Of a stretch of DNA of 17,188 nucleotides, positions 1-6,702 are shown one piece after another. This stretch comes from an uncultured Bacilli bacterium. GTDB taxonomy: Bacteria; Bacillota_I; Bacilli_A; RF39; UBA660. A program made the translations under genes and the position numbers. Below the pieces are notes generated by a model. The model was not told the origin of the DNA, searched no databases, and saw only the letters and a program-made list of their open reading frames with translations. How positions within the stretch are numbered: position 1 is the stretch's first letter; every line of letters starts with the position of its first letter. The stretch lies in assembly GCA_947625005.1 (NCBI GenBank), contig CANQNA010000012.1:1-17188 (forward strand), written 5' to 3'.

Positions 1-315
1 ATCAATAAATACAGGTATTCCCCCTTCATAGACTATAGGATTAACTGTTGCACTAAATGTCATATCACTGCAAAAAACTTTATCTCCTAATTTTACTCCA
101 GCAAGTTTTACTGCTAAATGCAATGCTGCTGTTCCTGATGATAATGCCACTGCATATTTAGTTCCAACTTTTTTAGCAATTTTTTTCTCTATTTCATTAA
201 TGTTTTCACCTACAGTTGACATCCAGTTTGTATCATAGGCTTCTTTAACCCATTTCATTTCTTCTCCATGCATTGTTGGTGATGATAACCATACTTTATT
301 TTTAAAAGGTTCCAT
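1..315 (-). CDS. DegT/DnrJ/EryC1-family nucleotide-sugar aminotransferase (N-terminal part, cut by window edge)
   Basis: The first 105 codons of a PLP-dependent sugar aminotransferase are visible; the gene runs off the left edge. The reading starts MEPFKNKVWLSSPTMHGEE and contains the fold-type I features SSGTAALHLAVKLAG and SDMTFSATVNP, followed by GGIPVFID, all typical of the DegT/PglE/ArnB family N-terminus. The ATG at 315-313 is preceded by GGAGAAG six or so bases upstream, which fixes the start. Family knowledge: such enzymes transfer an amino group from glutamate to a UDP-4-keto-6-deoxy sugar, the product of a PglF/WbpM-type dehydratase. A remnant of exactly such a dehydratase lies directly upstream, and a longer copy lies at 6172-8050, so a UDP-4-amino-4,6-dideoxy-HexNAc is the likely product. 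It appears to be transcribed now from the promoter at 526-554. The catalytic lysine lies beyond the window. Confidence 0.88.
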   Translation of the reverse strand, partial: MEPFKNKVWLSSPTMHGEEMKWVKEAYDTNWMSTVGENINEIEKKIAKKVGTKYAVALSSGTAALHLAVKLAGVKLGDKVFCSDMTFSATVNPIVYEGGIPVFID

Positions 316-327
316 ATTCTTCTCCGG

Positions 328-521
328 TTCTATTATTTTTAATTGTTTATATTAATTTTGTTTCTTTATATGTTGGCACAACCGCCTTCATTACTTTTTT
401 TATTAGTAATTCTTTATATATTTATTACAAATATCTCTCCGTTTTTTTTTGCATAAGACATTAATTGTAATACAAGAGATACTGCTTCTGGTATTGTCAT
501 AAAAAATCTTGTTATATCTTT
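328..521 (-). pseudogene. Remnant of the 3' end of a PglF-type dehydratase gene (second copy)
   Basis: This gene-free stretch is a decayed duplicate of the end of the dehydratase gene at 6172-8050. Bases 328 to about 403 match 6162 to about 6237, and 426 to 521 match about 6523 to 6617, with only scattered differences; roughly 285 bases between the two blocks are missing. Recognisable residues survive in pieces, for example [17 protein letters not shown] and [10 protein letters not shown], but the frame is broken and no start exists. The match continues past the dehydratase stop codon for about ten bases (AATAATAGAA) and then diverges: here into the Shine-Dalgarno site of the aminotransferase, and at 6161 into a sugar transferase remnant. 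I read it as a scar of recombination or insertion at this locus, not a functional gene. Confidence 0.85.
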
Positions 522-525
522 ATTT

Positions 526-554
526 ATTATACAATATTTTAAGTTTTTTGACAA
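526..554 (-). promoter_or_regulatory. Sigma-A type promoter upstream of the aminotransferase gene
   Basis: On the minus strand the sequence reads TTGTCA (549-554), a spacer of exactly 17 bases, then a perfect TATAAT (526-531). A transcript would start near 519, run through the dehydratase remnant as an untranslated leader of about 200 bases, and reach the aminotransferase start at 315. The promoter sits just beyond the end of the homologous remnant. The stretch 555-627 between it and the cytidylyltransferase stop shows no convincing gene or terminator. Inferred from sequence only. Confidence 0.7.
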
Positions 555-627
555 TATTTTTTAGGGCTTATATAAAGAATAATGAAAAATAAATATCAAC
601 TATTTAAAAAATGTATAGATTTTTATA

Positions 628-1410
628 TTATAATTTTATAATATCGTTTATTGTTTTATTTTTAGCCCATTCCAAAGCATTTTCATAGTCTTCATTTGTA
701 TCAAATTCAATCCATCCATTACAAAAGTGTATTGCCTTTACTTCTTCTCCAGACTCTATTATTGCATTTAACAAATCTGTCATATATGCTTTACTAACTA
801 TTTTACCAGATTGTTGCCATGGCTTGTTTTCAAAATTTTTGTGTGCTTCTTCCATTGTTTTTACAATAAAAGATAAACCTTTTTTAGAAAATTTTAATAG
901 ACCAATATACCTTGCACTAATTTCTTCAATTGGTGAATTTTCTAAACCTAATTCTACAATATTATTATTTGAATCGATTTTTAAACTTTCAGTGTCAAAA
1001 TCTATTCTTCCATATCTTTTTTTCCAATACTCTTTCCAGTTGTCATCTACTGCACAATTAAAATCTCCTTTGGCTAAAATCATTTCTTTTAATAATTCTG
1101 GTTCAAATAAAATATCTGAATAACTTACTATAATATCATCATCAAATTCATCTTTAGCTTTTAGAAGAGTTTCAACCATATTAGTTGTTGCAAATTCTTC
1201 ATTTGTATAATATTTTACACCATCATAGTTAATTTTGTCTCCTGCATATCCTTTTACAATAATAATATTGTTTATACCACAAGTTTTATACATCTCGATT
1301 TGTCTTTCAATTATAGTTTTTCCCATAAAATTTAACATTCCTTTTGGTAAATTTTCAGTATATTTTTTTAATCTGTTCCCTTGACCAGCTGCTAAAATAA
1401 TTGCTTTCAT
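628..1410 (-). CDS. LicC-like nucleotidyltransferase, probable CTP:glutamine-phosphate cytidylyltransferase (Cj1416-like)
   Basis: A 260-residue sugar-phosphate-type nucleotidyltransferase. The N-terminus MKAIILAAGQGNRLKKYTE is the GxGxR nucleotide loop, followed by the LPKGML lysine segment; the metal/substrate segment IIVSYSDILFEPE and a late WIEFDTNEDYENA match the LicC/NTP_transferase family. The start is the ATG at 1410-1408: GGAGG at 1419-1423 precedes it by eight bases, while the ATG five codons upstream has no site of its own. Only one base separates it from the stop of the amidotransferase gene, whose last codons supply the ribosome site, so translation is probably coupled. Taken alone it could be a phosphocholine or other sugar cytidylyltransferase. 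Behind a PEP-synthase-like kinase and a class I amidotransferase, in the same order as C. jejuni Cj1418-Cj1417-Cj1416, the best assignment is CTP + L-glutamine phosphate to CDP-L-glutamine + PPi. This function is inferred from context. Confidence 0.82.
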   Translation of the reverse strand: MKAIILAAGQGNRLKKYTENLPKGMLNFMGKTIIERQIEMYKTCGINNIIIVKGYAGDKINYDGVKYYTNEEFATTNMVETLLKAKDEFDDDIIVSYSDILFEPELLKEMILAKGDFNCAVDDNWKEYWKKRYGRIDFDTESLKIDSNNNIVELGLENSPIEEISARYIGLLKFSKKGLSFIVKTMEEAHKNFENKPWQQSGKIVSKAYMTDLLNAIIESGEEVKAIHFCNGWIEFDTNEDYENALEWAKNKTINDIIKL

Positions 1411-1411
1411 T

Positions 1412-2017
1412 CTATTTTCCTCCAAATAATTTTTTTATTAAATTTATATCTTCTATTCTAAATTCATTTTCTCTTTCAGGATGCCACATAGTACCAATTA
1501 TGGGTAAACTTTTATGTCTTATTTTTTCTATAACACCATCTTCTGCTTGCATAATTACTTCCAGTGAATCATTATTTAGCTTTTTACAAGCTTGAGTATG
1601 AAAACTATTAACTTCTATTTCATTTTCTTTACCTTTTATCTTATGTCTTATAGCTACATGTCCTGGCACATTATTTAAATCATTTTTAAAATAATCTAAA
1701 ATTGATTGCATTCCTCTACAAAAGCCATATAATGGTATTTTTTGGTCAATAGCATATTCTATCAGTAGATAATCCACTTCATCTCTTTCTATGGCATTTC
1801 CACCATATTTAACTAAGCTGTTTCCACCAGTTAAAATAATTCCATTAGGCTTTATATTTTTTAATATTTCTTTTACTATTTCGACATTATTAGGTATAGG
1901 GATTGGTAAATAACCACATTTTTGTATAAACTCTGGAATTCTTTGATCTGCACAATCTCTTCTTTCATTATACTTATCTACCATTTCAACTCTTTGAGTA
2001 TATATAACTATATTCAT
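1412..2017 (-). CDS. Class I glutamine amidotransferase-like hydrolase, probable gamma-glutamyl-CDP-amidate hydrolase (Cj1417-like)
   Basis: A 201-residue single-domain class I amidotransferase (peptidase C26 / gamma-glutamyl hydrolase type). The nucleophile elbow is LYGFCRGMQSI with Cys100, and the HPE pair is in GTMWHPERE (His179, Glu181); ILTGG near residue 62 is the usual oxyanion-side loop. There is no synthetase domain, so it is not a fused amidotransferase. The ATG at 2017 has GAGGTG about eight bases upstream; the gene starts 14 bases after the kinase gene and its last codons carry the ribosome site of the next gene. In C. jejuni the homologous Cj1417 hydrolyses CDP-L-glutamine to cytidine diphosphoramidate plus glutamate; the same order and neighbours here support that role. 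A generic gamma-glutamyl-GABA-like hydrolase is the alternative if context is ignored. Confidence 0.84.
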   Translation of the reverse strand: MNIVIYTQRVEMVDKYNERRDCADQRIPEFIQKCGYLPIPIPNNVEIVKEILKNIKPNGIILTGGNSLVKYGGNAIERDEVDYLLIEYAIDQKIPLYGFCRGMQSILDYFKNDLNNVPGHVAIRHKIKGKENEIEVNSFHTQACKKLNNDSLEVIMQAEDGVIEKIRHKSLPIIGTMWHPERENEFRIEDINLIKKLFGGK

Positions 2018-2031
2018 ATATTAGCACCTCA

Positions 2032-4824
2032 TTATTTTTCTCTTATAATTTTTTCATTTTTACAATCTATAGTAATAACTTCTGAATTTATAACATAGTC
2101 AAATAATTTAGCTCCACTACCAATAGCTGCTGGAATTTTAAATTCTGCACATCTTATAGCCATGTGAGAAGCAGCACCACCATATTTTGTTACTAATCCA
2201 CATATTCCTTTTGAAAAAATCCAATCATACCCTGGATCTGCTTTTTCTATTACAACAATTTTTCCTTCTATAGAACTTTCTACTATGTCATCATCTAAAA
2301 CTATCACATTATTTGTAACTCTACTTTCTGTAATAAAATTTGGTCTTGAATCTATTAATTCTATACAATCAAAATCTGTTTTGGAAGATATTACTTCAGG
2401 CAAAATTAAGCTTGAATTAATTTTATAATTATATTTTCTCTGATTTATAACTAAGTTCCAGAATTTTTTCATTTGTTCTACATCAGAATAAAACTCTAAT
2501 GCATATATTTCTGAAACCTCTAAATATGATAAATCCTTTGTTTCAAAGCCCAAGCTATTTCCAATTTGCTTAATTAGTTCTATAGCATAGCTTAAAGTTT
2601 TTGTGAAAATAAATTTAAAATACTCCCTTTGTTCAATAGATTGTTTTATAAAATAAATTACATCTTTTCCACATAAATTTTTTATCTTTGCTTTTTCTAA
2701 TGCTTTGTTTATAGCGTCACATAATACTTTGTCTATATTTTTGTTATTATTGCATTTTTCAATTTTTTGATTTGATTTTTCACCTTGTGCAATTAAATTA
2801 TCAATTTGGTCATATCTAGGGCTTCTAATATTATATGTACCTGCTCTTAAATGACCATACTTTGATTTAAATTGTTCGATTTTTAGATTGCCTTTTTGAA
2901 CATCATGATATTCTTTATCATATTCAACTGCTATTGTGTGAATGCTTGACATAAATTGATTAAACTCGTTAGAAGTAATATATCCTTCATTGACAAGCGA
3001 CTTACAAATTGACTTAGCAATAAAAGCGCATCTGGCATGTCTTGAAAATTGTGGTGTTCCAAATTTTTCAATTGAATCTAATAAAATATGAATAGATTTA
3101 GCTATTAATTTATAATCATTACTGCCTTTAATATTATTTTGTATATCAAGTCTTATTACTTCTAGTTTTCTTAAATCTTCTATATCATCATTTAAATATT
3201 TTGGATAATTATTAATATTTTCTATTGTAATATGTTTTAAAGCTTCTTCTAATTCTGAAATTTCTTCATTACTAAATCCATCATTTCTTAGTTCTTTCAT
3301 TCTTTTATGCATTGAAAAATCATAGCAATTATGTGATATTTCAAATTCTATTTTATCATGAGCAGACAAGTCATTTTTTAATTTTTTTAAATAACTATTT
3401 TTTAACTTATTAGCAAGGCTATTTGAAATACTAGCCGGCATCAATGCTTCAAATGATCTTTCTAAGTTAATATATGGTTTATTACCAAAGCGAAACATTA
3501 ATTCATGTGGAATTGAACGATAACCTAATGGAACAAGCCCACTATTCCAAGCAATTTTAGTTATTATTTCTCGGTACAGAGAATAGTCTAAATTTTTAGG
3601 ATTATCTCCTATTATTTCTGCTGGATTCCAAAAAGCCATATCTGAATAATAAGCCATTTTTTCTTTTAATAATTTATTGTATTGTAAAATTGCAATTTTT
3701 TTTGCCTCTTCTATTTTATCAATATCATTTTTTCTACCAAATTTATAAGCTGCTGCTAGTGGTCTAACTTGAAAAATAACAATACTTGATTCTGTAACTG
3801 CAAATTCAATATCGAGTAAAATCCCTTTAAAAATATTTTCAATTTCATTAACAGCATCCATTAATTTTTTCCATTTTTTTGGTATATTGTTTTTATTTAT
3901 TGTATAAGAAATCCAAGCTGATTTTCCTCCAGCTCCTGAAGTAACAGAATCTGTACTTCCACTAACATCATAGTTTATAACATAATATGGTCTGTTTTTT
4001 TGAATATCTCGTGTAAATATAACTCCTGACATTAATACATTATTTGTTTGTGTCTGAATTAATATTTGCTCATCTTTTTCAGCATCATCTCCATATGATT
4101 TTATAACTTTATTAATGGCATTCTTTATATCATTTAAATTTGAAGAATTTACATTAAGCACACTTGTAAAATGACCTGCATTAGATTCTTGAAAAGCATC
4201 TTCTCTTTTAGATGAACTTCTTACAACAATCTTTTTACCTTTAAATTTCGTTTTTATATTATTTAATACGTTATCTAGATTGTTTTTTAAATCATTATAT
4301 GTAATAACAAAAATATCTTCTATAACAGATTTTTTCACCAATTCTTTTAAAGCCAACAATGTATTAGCTTTTGTTGATATAAGATTATTATTAATATAAC
4401 TATTTTCTACTTCTTTTTTATTTAAAGTATCTAATATCTTTTGTGGAGATAATCTGTCATAATAATCAATCTTTACAGCATGTCCACCTATTGATTCTAT
4501 ATATTTTTTTGCAGACATAACTCCCCATTCATTTCCATGATATAATGTAATTTCAGCATCTGGATATTTTTCATGAATTTTCTTTAAATTATCTGTTGGA
4601 TCGAAAGTCAATTGTGGTATAACTTTATCTATAAATTTTATACTTTCAATAACACTTCTACGTTCTTTTTCATTTGATACATGAACGCCATATAAAGCAT
4701 CAGATGCTTCATCACTAACTAGTCCGAAAATACTTATATCAGAATATTTACTAGCTTTTTTTAAAGCTACTATATGACCATAATGTATTAAATCAACCAT
4801 TCCGAAACTATATGATATTTTCAT
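2032..4824 (-). CDS. Fusion protein: N-terminal HxGH nucleotidyltransferase-like domain + PEP-synthase-like L-glutamine kinase (Cj1418-like)
   Basis: A 930-residue multidomain enzyme. Residues 1-140 form a cytidylyltransferase-like Rossmann domain with HYGH at 14-17 and a possible RLSPQKI (124-130) in place of the usual RTxGISTT. Residues about 160-365 are the ATP-grasp domain of the PPDK/PEP synthase class, with VRSSSKREDA at 201-210, the NAGHFTSVLNV segment and IFQVRPLA near 350-357. A long helical region follows. The C-terminal phosphohistidine swivel domain (about 840-925) has YGGAASHMAIR with the probable phospho-acceptor His887. In C. jejuni the PEP-synthase-like Cj1418 is a glutamine kinase (ATP + Gln to glutamine phosphate + AMP + Pi) that starts phosphoramidate synthesis, and the next two genes here match its partners. 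The ATG at 4824 has AGGAG about 11 bases upstream. The nucleotidyltransferase domain is the odd part. The kinase assignment rests on domain class plus gene order. Confidence 0.8.
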   Translation of the reverse strand: MKISYSFGMVDLIHYGHIVALKKASKYSDISIFGLVSDEASDALYGVHVSNEKERRSVIESIKFIDKVIPQLTFDPTDNLKKIHEKYPDAEITLYHGNEWGVMSAKKYIESIGGHAVKIDYYDRLSPQKILDTLNKKEVENSYINNNLISTKANTLLALKELVKKSVIEDIFVITYNDLKNNLDNVLNNIKTKFKGKKIVVRSSSKREDAFQESNAGHFTSVLNVNSSNLNDIKNAINKVIKSYGDDAEKDEQILIQTQTNNVLMSGVIFTRDIQKNRPYYVINYDVSGSTDSVTSGAGGKSAWISYTINKNNIPKKWKKLMDAVNEIENIFKGILLDIEFAVTESSIVIFQVRPLAAAYKFGRKNDIDKIEEAKKIAILQYNKLLKEKMAYYSDMAFWNPAEIIGDNPKNLDYSLYREIITKIAWNSGLVPLGYRSIPHELMFRFGNKPYINLERSFEALMPASISNSLANKLKNSYLKKLKNDLSAHDKIEFEISHNCYDFSMHKRMKELRNDGFSNEEISELEEALKHITIENINNYPKYLNDDIEDLRKLEVIRLDIQNNIKGSNDYKLIAKSIHILLDSIEKFGTPQFSRHARCAFIAKSICKSLVNEGYITSNEFNQFMSSIHTIAVEYDKEYHDVQKGNLKIEQFKSKYGHLRAGTYNIRSPRYDQIDNLIAQGEKSNQKIEKCNNNKNIDKVLCDAINKALEKAKIKNLCGKDVIYFIKQSIEQREYFKFIFTKTLSYAIELIKQIGNSLGFETKDLSYLEVSEIYALEFYSDVEQMKKFWNLVINQRKYNYKINSSLILPEVISSKTDFDCIELIDSRPNFITESRVTNNVIVLDDDIVESSIEGKIVVIEKADPGYDWIFSKGICGLVTKYGGAASHMAIRCAEFKIPAAIGSGAKLFDYVINSEVITIDCKNEKIIREK

Positions 4825-4883
4825 TTTTGATTTTTCTCCTTTTTTTATTTCTTACATAAAAATACATATTTCACATTTTTTAT

Positions 4884-6035
4884 TTATGCTATAATATTAT
4901 CTATATATTTTCTTGCGTTTCCATCACTTTCAATAAATTCTTCTTTAAATTTTTTTGTTTTTATCTTTTCTAATTCAAAATTGCAATTTATTATTTTTTC
5001 TAATAATTCATCTTCTTTTTTGCAAATACCATTTGGTAACTCTTTTTCTAAATCAATATAAAGTCCTCTTTTTTCTTCAAATTCATCATAATCATAAGCA
5101 TAACTGTATATTGGTCTTTCTAATATTGAATAGTCAAGCATTATACTTGAATAATCTGAAATTAATATATCAGATATCTTCAATAGTTCATTTAAATTTG
5201 GATAATCTGAAACATTTGTTATGAAATCATCTGTTTTTATTCCTAATATTTTGCTTATTTCGTAATGTGCTCTAAATAAAATTATATATTTATTAGATAA
5301 TTTTTCTCTCCATTTTTCTATATCAATTGGTGGTGCTATAAAACATCCATCTTTATCTCTATTAAATTCTCTAAAAGTTGGTGCATACATAATTACTTTT
5401 TTGTCTTTTGGAATATTTAATTTTTCTCTTATTTTTATTATTTCTTCTTCAGTCGTTGAAAAAAGTTCATCATCTCTAGGATATCCTACTAAAACAACTT
5501 TTTCTTTTGGTATGTTACATACTCTAGGCATATTTTCTAAATCATATTTATTTTGGGCATACACTATATCGCATTTTGAAGTCTTAAATTTAAATGCATT
5601 TATATTTGCATCATTACCCATTTTTTTTAGGCTTCCATGCCATGTATTAATATATATTGTGTTTTTGTTTTTGAATTTTAATCCTCTCTCAATTGATGAA
5701 TTTGTTATCCAATATTTAGCTTTTAATGCGATGATAAAATAATGTAGTGTATCTGTTTTTATTTTTTCAGCTCCTTCTACCTCAAATTCATCTGGATTAT
5801 GGAAAGCCCAATATATTTTATATTTTTTATACTTTTCTTGTGTTTTCATATATTCAAAAATTACTCTTGTGCTATCATCATACTTTTTGCCTCCAAAAGA
5901 ATTCATTAAAATAATATCATCTTCTACTTTTACAAATATTCTTAATATACTAAGAAATAAATTAAAGCAAAAAGAATATACTTTATATATAAAAGTATTT
6001 GTTTTTAGAATATTTTTTATTTTATTTTTTATCAT
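4884..6035 (-). CDS. CDP-glycerol:glycerophosphotransferase family protein (TagB/TagF-like)
   Basis: A 383-residue member of the CDP-glycerol glycerophosphotransferase family (GT-B fold). Signatures are INTWHGSLKKMG (His133), IMYAPTFR near 215-222, FRAHYE (His257) and LLKISDILISDYSSIMLDY around 284-302. The N-terminal 35 residues are hydrophobic and basic, fitting membrane association at the cytoplasmic face. The family attacks the beta-phosphate of a CDP-alcohol, releases CMP and leaves a phosphodiester on a glycan or lipid-linked acceptor. The ATG at 6035 overlaps the TGA of an upstream sugar transferase remnant (ATGA), and AAGGG lies about ten bases upstream. It precedes the phosphoramidate genes by 59 bases and probably shares their transcript. 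The donor might be CDP-glycerol, or, more speculatively, cytidine diphosphoramidate. The family is clear; the donor and acceptor are not. Confidence 0.88.
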   Translation of the reverse strand: MIKNKIKNILKTNTFIYKVYSFCFNLFLSILRIFVKVEDDIILMNSFGGKKYDDSTRVIFEYMKTQEKYKKYKIYWAFHNPDEFEVEGAEKIKTDTLHYFIIALKAKYWITNSSIERGLKFKNKNTIYINTWHGSLKKMGNDANINAFKFKTSKCDIVYAQNKYDLENMPRVCNIPKEKVVLVGYPRDDELFSTTEEEIIKIREKLNIPKDKKVIMYAPTFREFNRDKDGCFIAPPIDIEKWREKLSNKYIILFRAHYEISKILGIKTDDFITNVSDYPNLNELLKISDILISDYSSIMLDYSILERPIYSYAYDYDEFEEKRGLYIDLEKELPNGICKKEDELLEKIINCNFELEKIKTKKFKEEFIESDGNARKYIDNIIA

Positions 6036-6163
6036 TTTATTTTTTCCCTTTCTATATCCAAATTTTGCAATATATTTCCTTTTTCAACTAATATATCTTC
6101 TTTATGCAAAACTTTTTTTACTGTTTTACAAACTATTTTTACATCATTTATAAAGGTACAATT
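6032..6163 (-). pseudogene. C-terminal remnant of a bacterial sugar transferase (PglC/WcaJ type)
   Basis: An open stretch of 43 codons ending in TGA reads, in the frame overlapping the next gene's ATG, FINDVKIVCKTVKKVLHKED and onward. This resembles the very C-terminus of polyprenyl-phosphate sugar-1-phosphate transferases, where a segment like LDIKIIFKTIKKVLxREG is typical. No start or catalytic domain is present: the reading is cut by TAG just upstream, at the join with the dehydratase stop region. It looks like the tail of a gene that once preceded the phosphotransferase gene. Recognition is from memory of the family's C-terminal pattern, over a short stretch, so moderate confidence. Confidence 0.55.
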
Positions 6164-6171
6164 CTATTATT

Positions 6172-6702
6172 TTAATTGTTTATATTAATTTTTGCTTCTT
6201 TATATGTTGGCACAACTGCCTTCATTACTTCTTTTATTCCTTCTTTTTGCTCATTTTTGCACTCATGTATAATAATGTCATTTAATTTTTCTAATTTTTC
6301 TTCTATATCTTTCATTTCAATATCTGATGGTGGTGCTATGTAAATTTTATCATGTTTGGTCTCAGTTAATCCTTCTTCTTCCATTAATAATTCTTCATAC
6401 AATTTTTCTCCTGGTCTAAGCCCAGTTACTTTTATTTGTATATCTACATTTGGTTCTAAACCTGATAATTTGATTAATTTTTCTGCCATTTCATAAATCT
6501 TAACTGGTTTTCCCATGTCTAATACAAATATCTCTCCGCCTTTTGCATATGTTATAGCTTGTAATACAAGAGATACTGCTTCTGGTATTGTCATAAAGAA
6601 CCTTGTAATCTCTTTATGAGTAACTGTTACTGGTCCACCACTTGCAATTTGTTTTTTAAATAGTGGTATAACAGATCCATTACTTCCGAAGTACATTGCC
6701 AA
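6172..6702 (-). pseudogene. pglF: PglF/WbpM-type UDP-GlcNAc 4,6-dehydratase, C-terminal piece after a frameshift
   Basis: This frame holds the last ~171 residues of the dehydratase that begins at 8050. The expected family sequence [16 protein letters not shown] is interrupted: the upstream frame reads RFGNVLRK then stops, while this frame picks up at [14 protein letters not shown]. The cause is one extra base (G at 6688 on the plus strand, C in the gene). The piece continues with [30 protein letters not shown] and a lysine-rich tail ending in NINN, all normal for the family. The only nearby in-frame start, TTG at 6702, has no ribosome site, so this part is unlikely to be made on its own. Its 3' end is duplicated at 328-521. 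A sequencing or assembly error is an alternative to a true mutation. Confidence 0.85.

Noticed and set aside
441..450. Poly-T run as a phase-variation tract
   Set aside because: It lies in the decayed dehydratase remnant with no intact frame to switch.
824..1123. Plus-strand open frames, such as this one, opposite the genes
   Set aside because: They lie antisense to well-supported minus-strand genes, have unnatural low-complexity composition and lack ribosome sites.
628..1410. Phosphocholine cytidylyltransferase (LicC) for choline decoration
   Set aside because: The fold matches, but no choline kinase, transporter or phosphocholine transferase is visible, while the adjacent kinase and amidotransferase match the Cj1416-1418 order.
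2032..4824. Phosphoenolpyruvate synthase or pyruvate phosphate dikinase of central metabolism
   Set aside because: It has the ATP-grasp and swivel domains but I see no PEP/pyruvate-binding TIM-barrel, and it sits in a glycan operon with an extra nucleotidyltransferase domain.
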